Source: Hanleya hanleyi (lineage: Eukaryota; Mollusca; Polyplacophora; Lepidopleurida; Hanleyidae). Taken from it: 64,000 bases of DNA. Every line of letters begins with the position of its first letter. Position 1 is the first letter of the stretch. The notes below the pieces were generated by a model, which ran no database searches, had not been told where the DNA came from, and saw only the letters and a list, made by a program, of their open reading frames with translations. A program made the translations under genes and the position numbers. The DNA lies in assembly GCA_036873755.1 (NCBI GenBank), contig JAVTVY010037142.1, forward strand, positions 1-64,000. Reading direction: 5' to 3'. Shown piece by piece: positions 1-10,269 of this stretch.

Positions 1-162
1 TCATTCCTATATTTAAAAACTCTACCACCACCACACACACACCACCACCGACTCCACCAACACCACCACCGCACACCACCAACACCACCACCAACGCCAC
101 CAACGCCACCATCAACGCCACCAACGCCACCACCAACGCCGCCACCACCAACGCCACCACGC

Positions 163-190
163 CACCACCGGGCGTCAACGCCCGGTGGTG
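163..190. repeat. Left shoulder mini-palindrome
   Basis: Perfect inverted repeat with 13-bp arms and a CA loop (CACCACCGGGCGT arm). It mirrors the element at 322-349 across the large palindrome and contains the GGCGTCAACGCC form of the recurring GCGTTGACG motif. Confidence 0.9.
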
Positions 191-321
191 GTGGTGGTGG
201 TGGTGGTGGTGGTGGTGTCCGGAACTGACCTTTGACCCCGGCGCGCAAAGGTTTCCACCGCACGGTGGAAACCTTTACACCGCGCGTGCCGGGGTCAAAG
301 GTCAATTCCGGCCACCACCAC

Positions 322-349
322 CACCACCGGGCGTTGACGCCCGGTGGTG
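322..349. repeat. Right shoulder mini-palindrome
   Basis: Perfect 13-bp arms around a TG loop. It is the mirror partner of 163-190 and contains GGGCGTTGACGCCC. The same core recurs in the intergenic repeats near 1830 and 2900 and in the degraded copy near 17890. Confidence 0.9.
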
Positions 350-491
350 GCGTTGGTGGCGTTGGTGGTGGCGTTGGTGGTGGCGTTGGTGGCGTTGATG
401 GTGGCGTTGGTGGCGTTGGTGGTGGTGCTGGTGGTGTGCGATGGTGGTGTTGGTGGAGTCGATGGTGGTGTGTGTGGTGGTGGTGGTAGAG

Positions 492-505
492 TCTTTAAAT
501 ATAGG
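492..505 (+). promoter_or_regulatory. TATA-like box at palindrome edge
   Basis: TTTAAATATAGG lies about 50 bases before the ATG at 550. Because it is inside the inverted repeat, its mirror at about 6-19 faces left. The palindrome could therefore act as a divergent promoter. Function is inferred from position and composition. Confidence 0.45.
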
Positions 506-549
506 AATGAACATGTGTCCATCATCAGTCCATATGTATTGGTCGACTG

Positions 550-1776
550 ATGAACATGTCGTGTACGTGTACGTTCTGTGAGAGAGCATTCTCTCGTCGC
601 GATAGTATGCTCAGGCACATTCAACGCAAACACAACCAAGAGACACAGCCGAGTCCCGCTATAGGTCCAACAAGAGCAGTAGAGCATCCCTATACGATGA
701 CGGTGAGCGGCCCTACAGGGTGTGGAAAGACATCCTGGGTGATGAAGTTCTTAGAGGGAGGTGTGGCAACCCCAGCTCCGACACGTGTTGTTTGGTGTTA
801 TAGCCAATGGCAGCCCGCCTACGAAACTACAAGGTTACAGAATGTGAGCTTTGTCCCAGGAATTCCTCACGACATAGACGAACCCTATTACTTCGATTCC
901 GAGCAGACCAACGTGGTAGTTCTCGATGATCTGATGAGTGCGGCCAAGGACAATTCGAAAATCGCCGACCTATTCACCAAAGGGTCCCATCATCGCAATC
1001 TGTCCGTCATCTATTTGACTCAGAATCTCTTTCCTCAAGGGAAGGCGTCCAGAGATATTGCCTTGAACTGCCAATACTTTGTGTTGTTCTCCAGTCCCAT
1101 TGACAGAGCACAAATCCGTGTGTTTGGTAGTCGAATTTATCCTCAGAACATTGACCATTTTATGCGGGCGTTTCAAGAAGTGACAATTCGTCCGTACGGC
1201 TACCTGTTCGTAGATTTAAAAGCCCATACCCCCGAAGATCGTCGGCTGACGACCCACCTGTTACCCGGCGAGGAATCACCACAACGGCATATACCCCTAC
1301 ACCATCCGCCGAGTCCACTCCTGGCAGAGCAGCAGCAGCAGCCCACCCCCATACAGCGGGTCCGCTTCATACCATCAGTCCCGGAATATCACCCAACCGT
1401 GAAGGCCCAACTCGAGGTTGAAGAACATAATGTGAGCTCGAGGCTATGGAAGGATTTATTCAAAGAAAGTATGGACGCCGAGATGGGCGAGATTTTGGAG
1501 GCCACAGGAAACAAGTTTCAACGCAAAGGGTATTCGAAAGAGGAAGCTGCAATTTTAGCCCATAACAGATTGGCACCCAGACTACGACGGGCTTTACGTC
1601 AGCAATATGTCGACCTACTGACCCATATGAAATTGTTGGATAAGGACCCAGTCCATATGGAAATTGAAAGAACAGCGTCGATGTTGAAAACCTCGGGCAT
1701 GAACTGGAAAGCGGCGTATGTCAGAGCAATAGCACAAAAGAAACATTTGTTCGAACGCATTATTAAACAACGTTAA
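550..1776 (+). CDS. C2H2 zinc finger-packaging ATPase fusion (A32/FtsK-HerA-like)
   Basis: A 408-residue intact frame. Residues 7-28 form a C2H2 finger (C-X2-C-X12-H-X4-H: C7, C10, H23, H28). A P-loop ATPase follows, with Walker A at 54-61 (GPTGCGKT), Walker B at 122-129 (VVVLDDLM) and a sensor-like LTQN at 156-159. The spacing and the conserved WCYSQWQP stretch (82-89) fit the packaging ATPases of polinton/adintovirus-like DNA viruses that lie in many invertebrate genomes. That family normally drives DNA into capsids; a role here is inferred. Residues about 230-290 are a proline/glutamine-rich linker. Residues about 300-405 form a helical, basic domain that recurs in the next gene. The ATG at 550 precedes the finger directly; ATG 556 is an alternative. 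The intact motifs suggest recent arrival or selection. No integrase, polymerase or capsid gene is adjacent. Confidence 0.8.
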   Translation: MNMSCTCTFCERAFSRRDSMLRHIQRKHNQETQPSPAIGPTRAVEHPYTMTVSGPTGCGKTSWVMKFLEGGVATPAPTRVVWCYSQWQPAYETTRLQNVSFVPGIPHDIDEPYYFDSEQTNVVVLDDLMSAAKDNSKIADLFTKGSHHRNLSVIYLTQNLFPQGKASRDIALNCQYFVLFSSPIDRAQIRVFGSRIYPQNIDHFMRAFQEVTIRPYGYLFVDLKAHTPEDRRLTTHLLPGEESPQRHIPLHHPPSPLLAEQQQQPTPIQRVRFIPSVPEYHPTVKAQLEVEEHNVSSRLWKDLFKESMDAEMGEILEATGNKFQRKGYSKEEAAILAHNRLAPRLRRALRQQYVDLLTHMKLLDKDPVHMEIERTASMLKTSGMNWKAAYVRAIAQKKHLFERIIKQR

Positions 1777-1795
1777 AGCATTAAGAAAGTGTGTT

Positions 1796-1949
1796 AAAGC
1801 GTTGAGACGAGCGTTAAGGCGTAACGACGGGCGTTGACGAGCGTCACTGCATTTCGATGAATTGGTGTCAATTCCATGAAATCAGAGCTTCTGAGCTAAT
1901 TCACCAGGGCGTTGAAGCGTTGAGCTAAGCGTTGATGGGCGTTACTGTC
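1796..1949 (+). promoter_or_regulatory. Intergenic regulatory repeat, copy 1
   Basis: GCGTTRA/GCGTTAAGGC words flank a conserved block (tcactgcattt ... aattccatgaaat ... ctaattcacc). The whole block recurs at 2879-3013 and inverted at 16310-16500. Here it ends just before a TATA box, so it behaves like an upstream promoter region for the second gene. The GCGTTGACG words match those of the terminal palindrome and could be binding sites for the elements' own zinc-finger proteins; that is inference. Confidence 0.65.
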
Positions 1950-1957
1950 TATAAAAG
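1950..1957 (+). promoter_or_regulatory. TATA box of second gene
   Basis: TATAAAAG lies 46 bases before the ATG at 2003. This is normal spacing for transcription starting near 1980 with a short leader. It supports separate transcription of the two genes. Confidence 0.7.
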
Positions 1958-2002
1958 CGAGCGTATTCCCAAAACACGCACAGTCGACGTTCAACCGTCA
2001 AC

Positions 2003-2575
2003 ATGGCTTATACTTGTTCTGAGTGTGAACGCACGTTCACCAGACATTACGATATGATGCGACACCAGAAAAATATACATGGGACTGAAGACGCCGAGGA
2101 GCCCGTTGAGGCAGATACTGATACAGAGATTGATGAGAGTGCATCGACTGATACCGAATCCAAGATGGCTGACAGTCTATCTACTGATATGGAGAGCTTG
2201 ACCTCAGAGAATCAGCCTTCATCCCAGGAAAGTGAGGCAGAACCTACCTTCTGAGATCGTATTGTGACAGCAGCTATCAATACTCACGCTGAAGCGATCG
2301 AGGACGCCGGAGAGGATAATTTACAACAGACGTACACCCAAATGCGCCCCCGCATCAGGAAAACAGCCATGGCGATCTATGAACAGTATACCTTACTACC
2401 GCTTGAAATGAAAGGGGACCCCACGCACAGGTCCATCATGAAGACCAAGCGTCACTTGGAAGAGGATATGGGTTTACCACCCACCGAGGCCCTGGAAAAT
2501 GCGATTAGAATGCGCAAACAACTGTTTCAGGACATGCTGCCCGATGAATATCCAGGCCTGCCTGACGATGATTAG
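2003..2575 (+). pseudogene. ATPase-less zinc-finger paralog split by one in-frame TGA
   Basis: Codons 1-83 (2003-2251) encode a C2H2 finger (C5, C8, H21, H26) with the same spacing as the upstream gene, then an acidic Ser/Thr/Asp/Glu-rich tract. TGA at 2252-2254 stops translation. The same frame then stays open to 2575 with no other stop, giving a helical domain. That domain aligns by eye with the C-terminus of the ATPase gene: shared PR-(I/L)-R, a DP-X-H block, and an AI-X3-K-X-LF ending. The ATPase core is absent. I infer a single nonsense change in a gene of about 190 codons. Less likely alternatives are a short functional product, readthrough, or reinitiation at the in-frame ATG 2342. A role in DNA binding or regulation for the partner ATPase is inference. 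Confidence 0.7.
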
Positions 2576-2722
2576 AACAAACGGTTCAGAGCGAACATGG
2601 CCGAAGACGGAACTCTCTGAAATGGCGACTTTTGATTGGACAAGAATACATCTAACGGGCAAGAACGAACATGACATGCAAATGGCGGTCTCTGATTGGA
2701 CAAGAGTCTTTCTTGAATTGTA

Positions 2723-2779
2723 AACATACCCAACGCGGCTCCCCCAGCGTGGGTATGTTATGATGGAGGGGAAAATAAA
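2723..2779 (+). terminator. Hairpin plus polyadenylation signal
   Basis: An 11-12 bp hairpin (CATACCCAACGC with GCGTGGGTATG, loop about 10 bases) is followed by AATAAA at 2774-2779. The hairpin survives in the inverted degraded copy (17441-17474) although the coding region there has decayed, so it may be structurally important. A T/G-rich low-complexity stretch (about 2790-2850) follows. Confidence 0.6.
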
Positions 2780-2878
2780 CTATATGAAAAAAAAATTGTT
2801 GTTTTTGTTGTTCTCTCATGTGTCATCCTTGTTGTTGTTGTTGTTCTCTCTCCGGTCTATATCATGGTGTTATGCTAG

Positions 2879-3013
2879 AGCGTTAAGGCGTAACTATGAG
2901 CGTTGACGGGCGTCACTGCATTTCCAATGAATTAATGACAATTCCATGAAAATCAGAGCTTTTGGGCTAATTCACCAGGGCGTTGAAGCGTTGAGCTTGG
3001 CGTTGGCGGACGT
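2879..3013 (+). promoter_or_regulatory. Intergenic regulatory repeat, copy 2
   Basis: It matches copy 1 (1796-1949) across the GCGTTAAGGCGTAAC, GCGTTGACGGGCGTCACTG and ctaattcaccagggcg blocks. No TATA box or gene follows; the sequence runs straight into the 176-bp tandem repeat. It may be a leftover promoter or a replication/packaging site. Confidence 0.65.
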
Positions 3014-3015
3014 TG

Positions 3016-3600
3016 CTACAAGATGACACCTCACACGACGCATTCGAACCGTGAATAGCCCATCTCGACCCCAAATACCTTCATGTACTGCCCGAAAATG
3101 GCCACTTTCGCTACTACTCGTACCCATGACGTCACTGATGACGTCACAGATGACGGGAACATCCCTCAAATCGGAATGTACACCCCGAGAACTACAAGAT
3201 GACACCTTCCAGGACGCATTCGAACCGTGAATAGCCCATCTCGACCCCAAATACCTTCATGTACTGCCCGAAAATGGCCACTTTCGCTACTACTCGTACC
3301 GATGACGTCACTGATGACGTCATAGATGACGGGAACATCCCTCAAATCGGTATGTACACCCCGAGAACTACAAGATGACACCTTCCAGGACGCATTCGAA
3401 CCGTGAATAGCCCATCTCGACCCCAAATACCTTCCTTCACTGCCCCAAAATGGCCACTTTACTTACTACAACCAACTGCGCATGCGCAGATTAACGCGAC
3501 TTGCATTCAAAAACACACCATTCTGACTCTACCCCACACAAGCTTCACTTTGACACCTCACACGACCCATTCGAACCGTGAATAGCCCATCTCTATCCCA
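3016..3600 (+). repeat. 176-bp tandem repeat with CRE palindromes
   Basis: Units begin at 3016, 3192 and 3368 (exact period 176), and a diverged partial unit begins near 3540. The first two contain paired TGACGTCA sites (3127-3134, 3139-3146; 3303-3310, 3315-3322). Short open frames on the minus strand here only follow the repeat period and are not genes. Related units occur inverted at 15840-16300 and 17640-17835. Confidence 0.9.
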
Positions 3601-3839
3601 AACACACCCCTACATAGCACCCAAAATGCCTGTTTTCTATACTACGGCCAGACTGCGCATGCGCAGACTATTGAACACAGACGAACCATTAGTGTAGTCA
3701 AGTGCTCCTCCACGAGAGCTTCAAAATAAGACCTCAACCGACCCCATTGGACCATTAGGGACTCACCTAGACTCCAACATGTCCACCCCGTATGGCCCTA
3801 TACACCCATAGCCATGCAGTATAGGCCTATGGGCCTACC

Positions 3840-4290
3840 CAGGCCTCGGTGACTTTTTTCAAAAATTTCACCGATTCGCTCCGGGACACTTCCTATCGTG
3901 TTCTAAATGACGAGACGTGAAAAACAAATCCAAACAACCCTACCGCAAATGTATAGAAGTAGGTTTCCCAGGGGGGCAAACATTGATCCTATACCCCCAG
4001 TATGGGACTATATGGGTCTATATGGGTCTCGGTGACTTTTTTCAAAAATTTCACCGATTCGCTCCGGGACACTTCCTATCATGTTTGTCTTGACGAGACG
4101 AGTAAAACGAGACCCCACAACCCTACCGCAAATGTATAGAAGTACGTTTCACAGGGGGACAAACATTGATCCTATATCCCCAGTATGGGACTATATGGGG
4201 CTATATCGTACTTTTTCAAAAATTTCACCGATTCGCTGCGGGACACTTTCTATCATGTTCTAAATGACGAGACTAAGAAAACGAGACCCC
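3840..4290 (+). repeat. About 180-bp tandem repeat
   Basis: Three copies of a unit with the landmark ttcaaaaatttcaccgatt, starting near 3847, 4030 and 4205, with tatgggactatatgg spacers. Small open frames across 4081-4451 are by-products of the repeat. Confidence 0.85.
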
Positions 4291-4334
4291 CACAACCTAT
4301 ACCGCAAATGTCGAGAAGTAGGTTCCCAGGATGG

Positions 4335-4600
4335 TCCTATACCCCCCATACCCCATATAGGCATTTTCCCGGATTTTTAGATGAAGTCCGTATTCCGTAT
4401 TTTTTCAGGAAAATTTTTACATACACCCACCCTGGAACTAGGGGGAGATAACTCTATTGATAGGCAAGCCCCGTTAAGCCCGGCGACCTATATACCCCCG
4501 ATACCCCATATAGGCATTTTCACGTAATTTAGGATAAAGTCCGTGTTCCGTATTTTTTTTTTCAGGAAAAATTTTACATGCACCCACCCATGCTTGAAAT
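4335..4600 (+). repeat. Duplicated 160-170 bp block
   Basis: Two copies of a block with landmarks ccccatataggcattttc and ttcaggaaaa (about 4343-4430 and 4500-4590). Between them lies gggggagataactct, a motif I associate with molluscan intergenic DNA. Confidence 0.75.
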
Positions 4601-4603
4601 ATA

Positions 4604-4975
4604 CTTCACTTTGATACCTCATACAACTCCATCGGACCATTATTGGCTCCCCTAGATACCAAAACGTCTATTTGCATACCCTTGGGCCACCGCGCATGCG
4701 CAGAATGCCGATATTTCAACCCCACACCCAGTCCATCAGATGCCCCTTCACGAATGCTTCACTTTGATACCTCATATGACCCCATCGGACCATGAGTAAC
4801 TCCCCTAGCTCCAAAACGGCTATTTCCATACCCTTGGGCCACCGCGCATGCGCAGAATTCCGCTATGTCAACCCCACACCCAGCCCATTAGATGCCCCTT
4901 CACATAAGCTTCACTTTGATACCTCACTCGACCCAATCGGACCATTTTATCTAGGGACTACTTTTTCTCCGCGGA
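4604..4975 (+). repeat. 153-bp tandem repeat
   Basis: The cttcactttgatacctca landmark starts at 4604, 4757 and 4909 (period 152-153). Units carry an NRF1-like site. This is the last recognisable block of the element's tail. Confidence 0.85.
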
Positions 4976-7580
4976 AGGTTTTCCCGCGACCGAATCACCG
5001 CCAGACATGACCGCATCACCGCGGATGAATACATCTTTGACCTGGGTCACGTGATATGCAAATTTGGAACTCTCCTGTGCTGGAGGTAGCTTTTTGGTCT
5101 TTCTGCCGGAACTATACTGCACTTGACCTCTGTGACCTTGAAATGAGGTCGAAATGAGGTCAATGGGCTCTGTAAATGGTACTATATACTACTGATATAC
5201 CGCACACCGCAGACGAGTTTTACATGCAAATTCTAATTCATTGAGCCATCGGATTGGCTGAAAATGCATAATCACCAGTTCTTTTACAAAAAAATTTCTT
5301 CGTTTATGAACACTCGATAGGTGAAATAGCAAAATTTTATTAGCAATTCTATCAAAATGCGATCCGCCATATCTGTTTTCTCACGTGAGGGTTGTATTTT
5401 ATGCTCTGGGACCTTTTCCGTTAAGCGGGCCGATCGATCACACCGTTCCACTTTGACCACTGTACGGTAGTAGGACGAATTGTCACGTGATCGGCCAGAT
5501 CGGTCAGATGCTGACATGGAAAGATCCGGGTGTACAGATTGTTTCACCCTACTAAACTGACCAATGGAAATGCTACGATTTAGTTTGAGAGATAACAATA
5601 TGTAGTTGTCTATGCTAACTGTCAGGCTGGATCAGAGGACAAGCCGATCAGTTTGCTGGAACTGGAAGACAACCATTTTAAAAACTATGCAGCATGCATT
5701 TATAACCGAATAAATCGTTAATGCATCAGTTGATAGGCGTTCCAATGAGTGGTTATCTGGCATCAGTATAGGTATATGGACATTCTCCGTGATGTGGATG
5801 ACAGAGAAAGCACATGCATCCGATCGATTATCGCTATGACAAGCTATGTTGTGATCATGAAGTGGATATATATTATCGACCACAACATCGATCGAGCTAT
5901 GTGGGTCTGTTGTCGAACCAACTTCAATTGTGCTTTTTAGCAGCCGCTCCGGTGTCTATATTCGAAATAAGTGGACACAATCTCGTGGTATAAGTGGTGA
6001 AATTTGACCGATTTACCGGAAATTGGATGTAACTGCTCTAATCTATCACACGGAAGGTAAGGATTATCTTATGATTTTCGGAAAAGTGGACCATAGTAGC
6101 ATGATAAATAGAACTCGTCATGGCATTATGTAGAAGTAAGCGTTTCTATACGTAGCAGTGGTAGCGCATTTTCTCCAGCTTTATGATCCTCTGAGATGCG
6201 ATTTTCCTAAACTAAATAGATTTTTCAGTCCATTTCTTGAATTTGTCTAAGCGTTCATAGCAACAATCGAATGTATGTTTGTTTGTTTTGTCGTGTCCAC
6301 TAAGCAGTCCCAGTTTCGGTCGAAAGGCCATGACAGTATTGAGGTCGGGTTTTACCCTAATTCTAAATAATTTCTTGTTTTGAACTGAATTGCCTTTGTT
6401 GCTTAAAGGTGCTTATAACATGATTGATTCGCAATTTCGTACATCGTAAATCAGGTACATCGTAAATCATACATGTTAAATCACTACATCATATATAGTA
6501 GTAGTCTCCAACTACCAAACTTTGACGCCTGAACTATTCTCTGCATCTTCTTACCATAACACAAGCCAGATTATTCGAATGGTCTTGTTTCTTGAATTGA
6601 TTATAATATTATATATGATATATTCAGACGAGGGAGTATGTTCTTGGATCTACTATCATCATATATAATATTGAGCTAGCTGGAGTTTAAACTTGAAGGA
6701 TCTATCAAAAATACAACGGCGTTTATTAAATATACACAAACAAATTGAAAAAAAAATGAAATGAGAATTGGACGTCGTGGTGCGAAGCTTCAATCAGGAG
6801 CCATGTCTAGCCTGAAGCATTGACTTTTAATACCTTGTGTCGCCACAATTGAAACATTTTCATTTTGAGGTGGCTCACCGGTGTAGACTGAAATCCATGT
6901 CACTTTCTTCGTATCACTATCAGAAAAATTAGAAGGTCCCAAAAAAAATTTGAATAGTTTTACGTTGAAACTATTGGACCATTTCGCTCATTTTCGCTAC
7001 TGTTACAGTACTCTAGATCTATACTTTTTTTTTTATTTAGTAACGCATGAAGAGGTTTATTTCAAGACTATCGCCTGTTGTTTTGAAGAAGCGCGGAATT
7101 GACGTCACACGGTGCGTCATTGTGGTTGTGACATCATGTTATAACGTTAAGAAACCATGACGTTCAGAACGCGGTGACACTGCGCGGAGTGTTTTTCTTG
7201 ACTGCGCCACAGCTTGCGCAAATGGATATTTTGGATACTGCCGAGCCAACCTCGCCACCAGGGGTCGCTTTTCGCAGGAAAATGGCCGCTCCAACGAAGC
7301 ACAAGGACCACGCTCACTCAAAGTGGGTTCCATAATACATTGAAAAATTCGTTCACGTGTCTTCTTCCGGTTCCTTTGACATGATCTACATGATGTCCAC
7401 AGAGACGCCCTCGTTATGTTCTTAATTTGAGGGTTGCGTGTGCTATCCAATAGTCCCAGGGTCTAGTGGGGAGGACAAAACCGGATAGCTCTGGTTTCGA
7501 GATTCACATTAATGCTACATTGTGAAGTCGCAGTAGTAACGTCATTGCGTTGATGGTGTCACGGTGGTAACGCTACTTCC
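4976..7580. other. No gene recognised
   Basis: Unique-looking AT-rich DNA. An octamer-like ATGCAAAT lies near 5054, a tgacctctgtgacctt cluster near 5125, and two CACGTG E-boxes near 5383 and 5480. Minus-strand open frames at 5284-5598 and 7139-7450 have no recognisable domain. A TGACGTCA near 7098 is isolated. Confidence 0.5.
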
Positions 7581-7589
7581 ATTGTTCAC

Positions 7590-7670
7590 ATCACATAAAC
7601 GCATTGTTTCCAGCATGTGTAGGGTGCACTCCAAGGATTCTTCCATTCGGCATGGAATAGACTATGGGTC
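7590..7670 (+). repeat. SINE-like fragment
   Basis: The stretch with gattcttccattcggcatgg near 7630 recurs at about 8850-8895, so this is one piece of a dispersed repeat. Confidence 0.5.
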
Positions 7671-8849
7671 TGTTTTTCTGTCACAAATTGTCGTAAAATC
7701 TTCAACCCAAATCACTTATATGTATATATTTTCTGAAAGAGCATTCTCCGCCAAGCTTGCTTCATTTTTCATAGAAACCCCCTTAAAATGTCGAAAAATG
7801 GTCAAATTCGGCTCAATTTCCAGAAAAATCTGTAAAAGCGATTTCAATTAAACTTCTTACTCACGTTCCCTGGCCCGAACTCAACTTAAAAAGGAAAAAA
7901 AAGTGGGGGTCAACCTGCCCGTTTTTTGTCAGATTTTCTTCCCGTAAATGAGTCCTGATTTTTAGGCACACCCAAGGGGCATAACTGAGGCAGGACAAAA
8001 TTTACTACATGATCCCAATCAGCGTGTAGACGAAGCAGCCATCGATCTGTACGTGCTCGTTTGCAGCGTTGATAATGCTGAATAGGATGGTATTACAGAT
8101 ATTAAGAAGACAAGAAGAATTATGATGTAGCAGAACACGGGCAGTCTATCGTATTATGAAATTAGATCGGGGCCATTACTACGAAACTGTAGAGATCCAC
8201 CTTATTGGGCAGGATGTTTCCTACTCCATCTTTGTTTTGATCACTTTTGCCAACTCTAGCAGGATTTTCGGAAACAAAACTCAAAATTAACTCATTTACT
8301 CTCATTAATGGACATGCGTTCAGCAATATGAAAGCCATGGTTGCTTTTCCGCTTTCCAGTCATACAAGGAACGCGGGGAAAATGCAAATAAGTGATGTAA
8401 CCATGTCAAATTATTGGTAATTTTGCACTAAATTTTCTTCTAGAAACATGAGAAATGCTTCAGAAAATTGACAAATAATTCTTAAAACCTCAATAATATA
8501 CACCCGTTCCATCCTTTTTGGACTGTAAATGGGTTCTCTTGTAAAGAAAATAGTTCTGGCAAATTTATATCATTCTAATAGGGCCTCGTTCTGCCATAAT
8601 ATCCACCGAAATCTCATTCCAGGGGGAGATAACTCCTGCGTGGAATACAGTATGCAATAACTTCAATAGTATACTAATGGACACACTGTGGATTATTTTA
8701 ATACAGCTCCTGGTCTTCTTTCCACCTTACTCCGAAAATAGCGCTTCAGATGTAACTAGGCAGTCAAAATTAAACAATCTGGCGTAATGACACATCTCCG
8801 TAATGGAGTCTATATTAAGATAATGCACAGACTCCACTATTGTACCTTT

Positions 8850-8980
8850 AAGGGTGCACGCTAGGGATTCTTCCATTCGGCATGGAATAGACTAAAGGAC
8901 TGGTTAATTCGGTGTCAGGATAATTTGACTGGGTCGTCGCGACGTTAAATCCTACTCACTCGCTCATTCACTCAAAGTGA
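8850..8980 (+). repeat. SINE 3' end
   Basis: After the shared block comes a tail with cgacgttaaatcctactcac and further 'actc' runs. The same tail ends the 5S-derived SINEs at 28068-28268 and 43106-43288. Between 7670 and 8850, and from 8980 to 10260, I see no gene. Confidence 0.65.
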
Positions 8981-10269
8981 AGGAGAAGTAAGATGCCCGT
9001 GAAATATTCTGATAAGACAAGAGTCTTACTTCCAACCAAGATTATTGACGGACTCGCTGCCATTAAGAAACAATCAATTATCATTTAGCTATTTCTGAAA
9101 AAAGCTATTTCAGGGATTTCTAATTCGAACAGTATAATACGATGTTCGAATATAAACTCGCTTCCAAGAGTAATTCGAAATTCACGCATTGTCTGCCAAC
9201 AATTCTCTCTCGAGAGGCTAATCTCCTCCCTCTAAATCTATAAGCATAGCTATTAGAATGAAGTGATCACACTCAATCCGAATTAGCCAGCAGTCTGTCG
9301 GCAATCGATGTGACTTTTTGTCAAGAAGAAATTATTATAGAGGAGAAAGAAGACCGGTGTACCGATCAATTATTAGTCCGGTGAATTCTCGATAAGTTGG
9401 CGGTCTGTATCGTATATATTCATGTGAAAGTTCATAATTAGGAGGGAGAATTGCACTCATATGCATCCTCAATAATTGATGACATATAATACGAATCCTG
9501 AAGACTAGCAGAGATTACCATTTGTGATCCTTGGGGCGTGTTAGATGGTGATACATTTTGTTCTTATAATTGTTGCGTTTAGAGTTTCTGGAAATGAACA
9601 AGATGAATTAATATATCACATCATTCGAAGGTGGGAACACAGTTCACTTCTTCAAATGCTGATTGTATTGCTATCTTGTGTTCTTTGTATTTGTTAATAT
9701 TGTATTATGCACCTATCTTGTCTATTTTTATGGCGTTCATATTTACGTATTCTCGAGCTAGATTTACGTATTCTCGAGCAATATTGATTTTAATGTCGGA
9801 GGTGCCTGCTCTTGTTATTGAATTGTGGTTATTTTGCTACTCAACAAACGATTTAAAAAATGCTTTGAACTGTACATGTATTATGTGACACCTGAGAAAG
9901 ACAACACTATTCAAAAGGGAAGCGCTTGATCAATGATCACTCTGTAGTAAGAAAGACGTCTTTCAAATTACCACATTGTTATTTCTACGTGTCCGAGAAC
10001 AAGTGCGCTGTATTTACACAAATCTTACGAGATCATTAACCACGAGTGAGAGAATCTTAGGAACTGTACGCAATCTGACTTCTGCCCCAACCATGGCATA
10101 GTCGTTGCAATATAGCAGTCTGGGATTTAGATTTTATGGGAACGTCAACCTAATGTGGGCTTTCCTTGAACATGATCATGTGTTATTACCCAGAGGACAA
10201 TTTGATCGAGCTCAATGACCTTCACTGTCGTGCAGGAAGCTAACGAACGTTCCCGGTGCGTGTCTTAGT

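Larger units (their letters stand above)
1..510. repeat. Nested terminal-type palindrome
   Basis: Base 1 outward pairs with base 510 inward: the first 17 bases are the exact reverse complement of 494-510. Between them CACC/ACGCC-rich sequence (left arm) faces GGTGG/GGCGT-rich sequence (right arm). The core (219-311) is a GC-rich stem with a near-perfect 21-base outer pair (219-239 with 291-311) and a perfect 14-bp inner stem (247-260 with 263-276). Two smaller palindromes sit symmetrically on the shoulders. The arrangement recalls the cross-armed hairpin telomeres of small linear DNA viruses, which is an analogy only. The left arm reaches the window edge, so its true extent is unknown. Simple-sequence arms are also prone to assembly error. 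Confidence 0.85.
3477..4855. promoter_or_regulatory. Four NRF1-like palindromes
   Basis: TGCGCATGCGCAG at 3477-3489 and 3654-3666, and CGCGCATGCGCAG at 4691-4703 and 4843-4855. The core GCGCATGCGC matches the known NRF1 consensus. All four sit in the tandem-repeat tail of the ATPase element. Together with the CRE sites they suggest a control region that recruits host factors; that use is inference. Confidence 0.55.

Noticed and set aside
232..687. Gly/Val-rich and Thr/Asn-rich open frames across the palindrome
   Set aside because: They are translations of GGTGGC/CACCAA simple repeats in several frames on both strands and have no independent support.
2972..3426. Two near-identical minus-strand frames (about 90 codons)
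   Set aside because: They repeat because the DNA repeats every 176 bp; there is no conserved domain.
1..5000. A complete polinton/Maverick
   Set aside because: No polymerase B, retroviral-type integrase, protease or capsid gene is visible; only the ATPase supports a relationship.
7270..7335. Possible host first exon starting ATGGCCGCTCC
   Set aside because: Only 17 codons before a stop, and no good splice donor.
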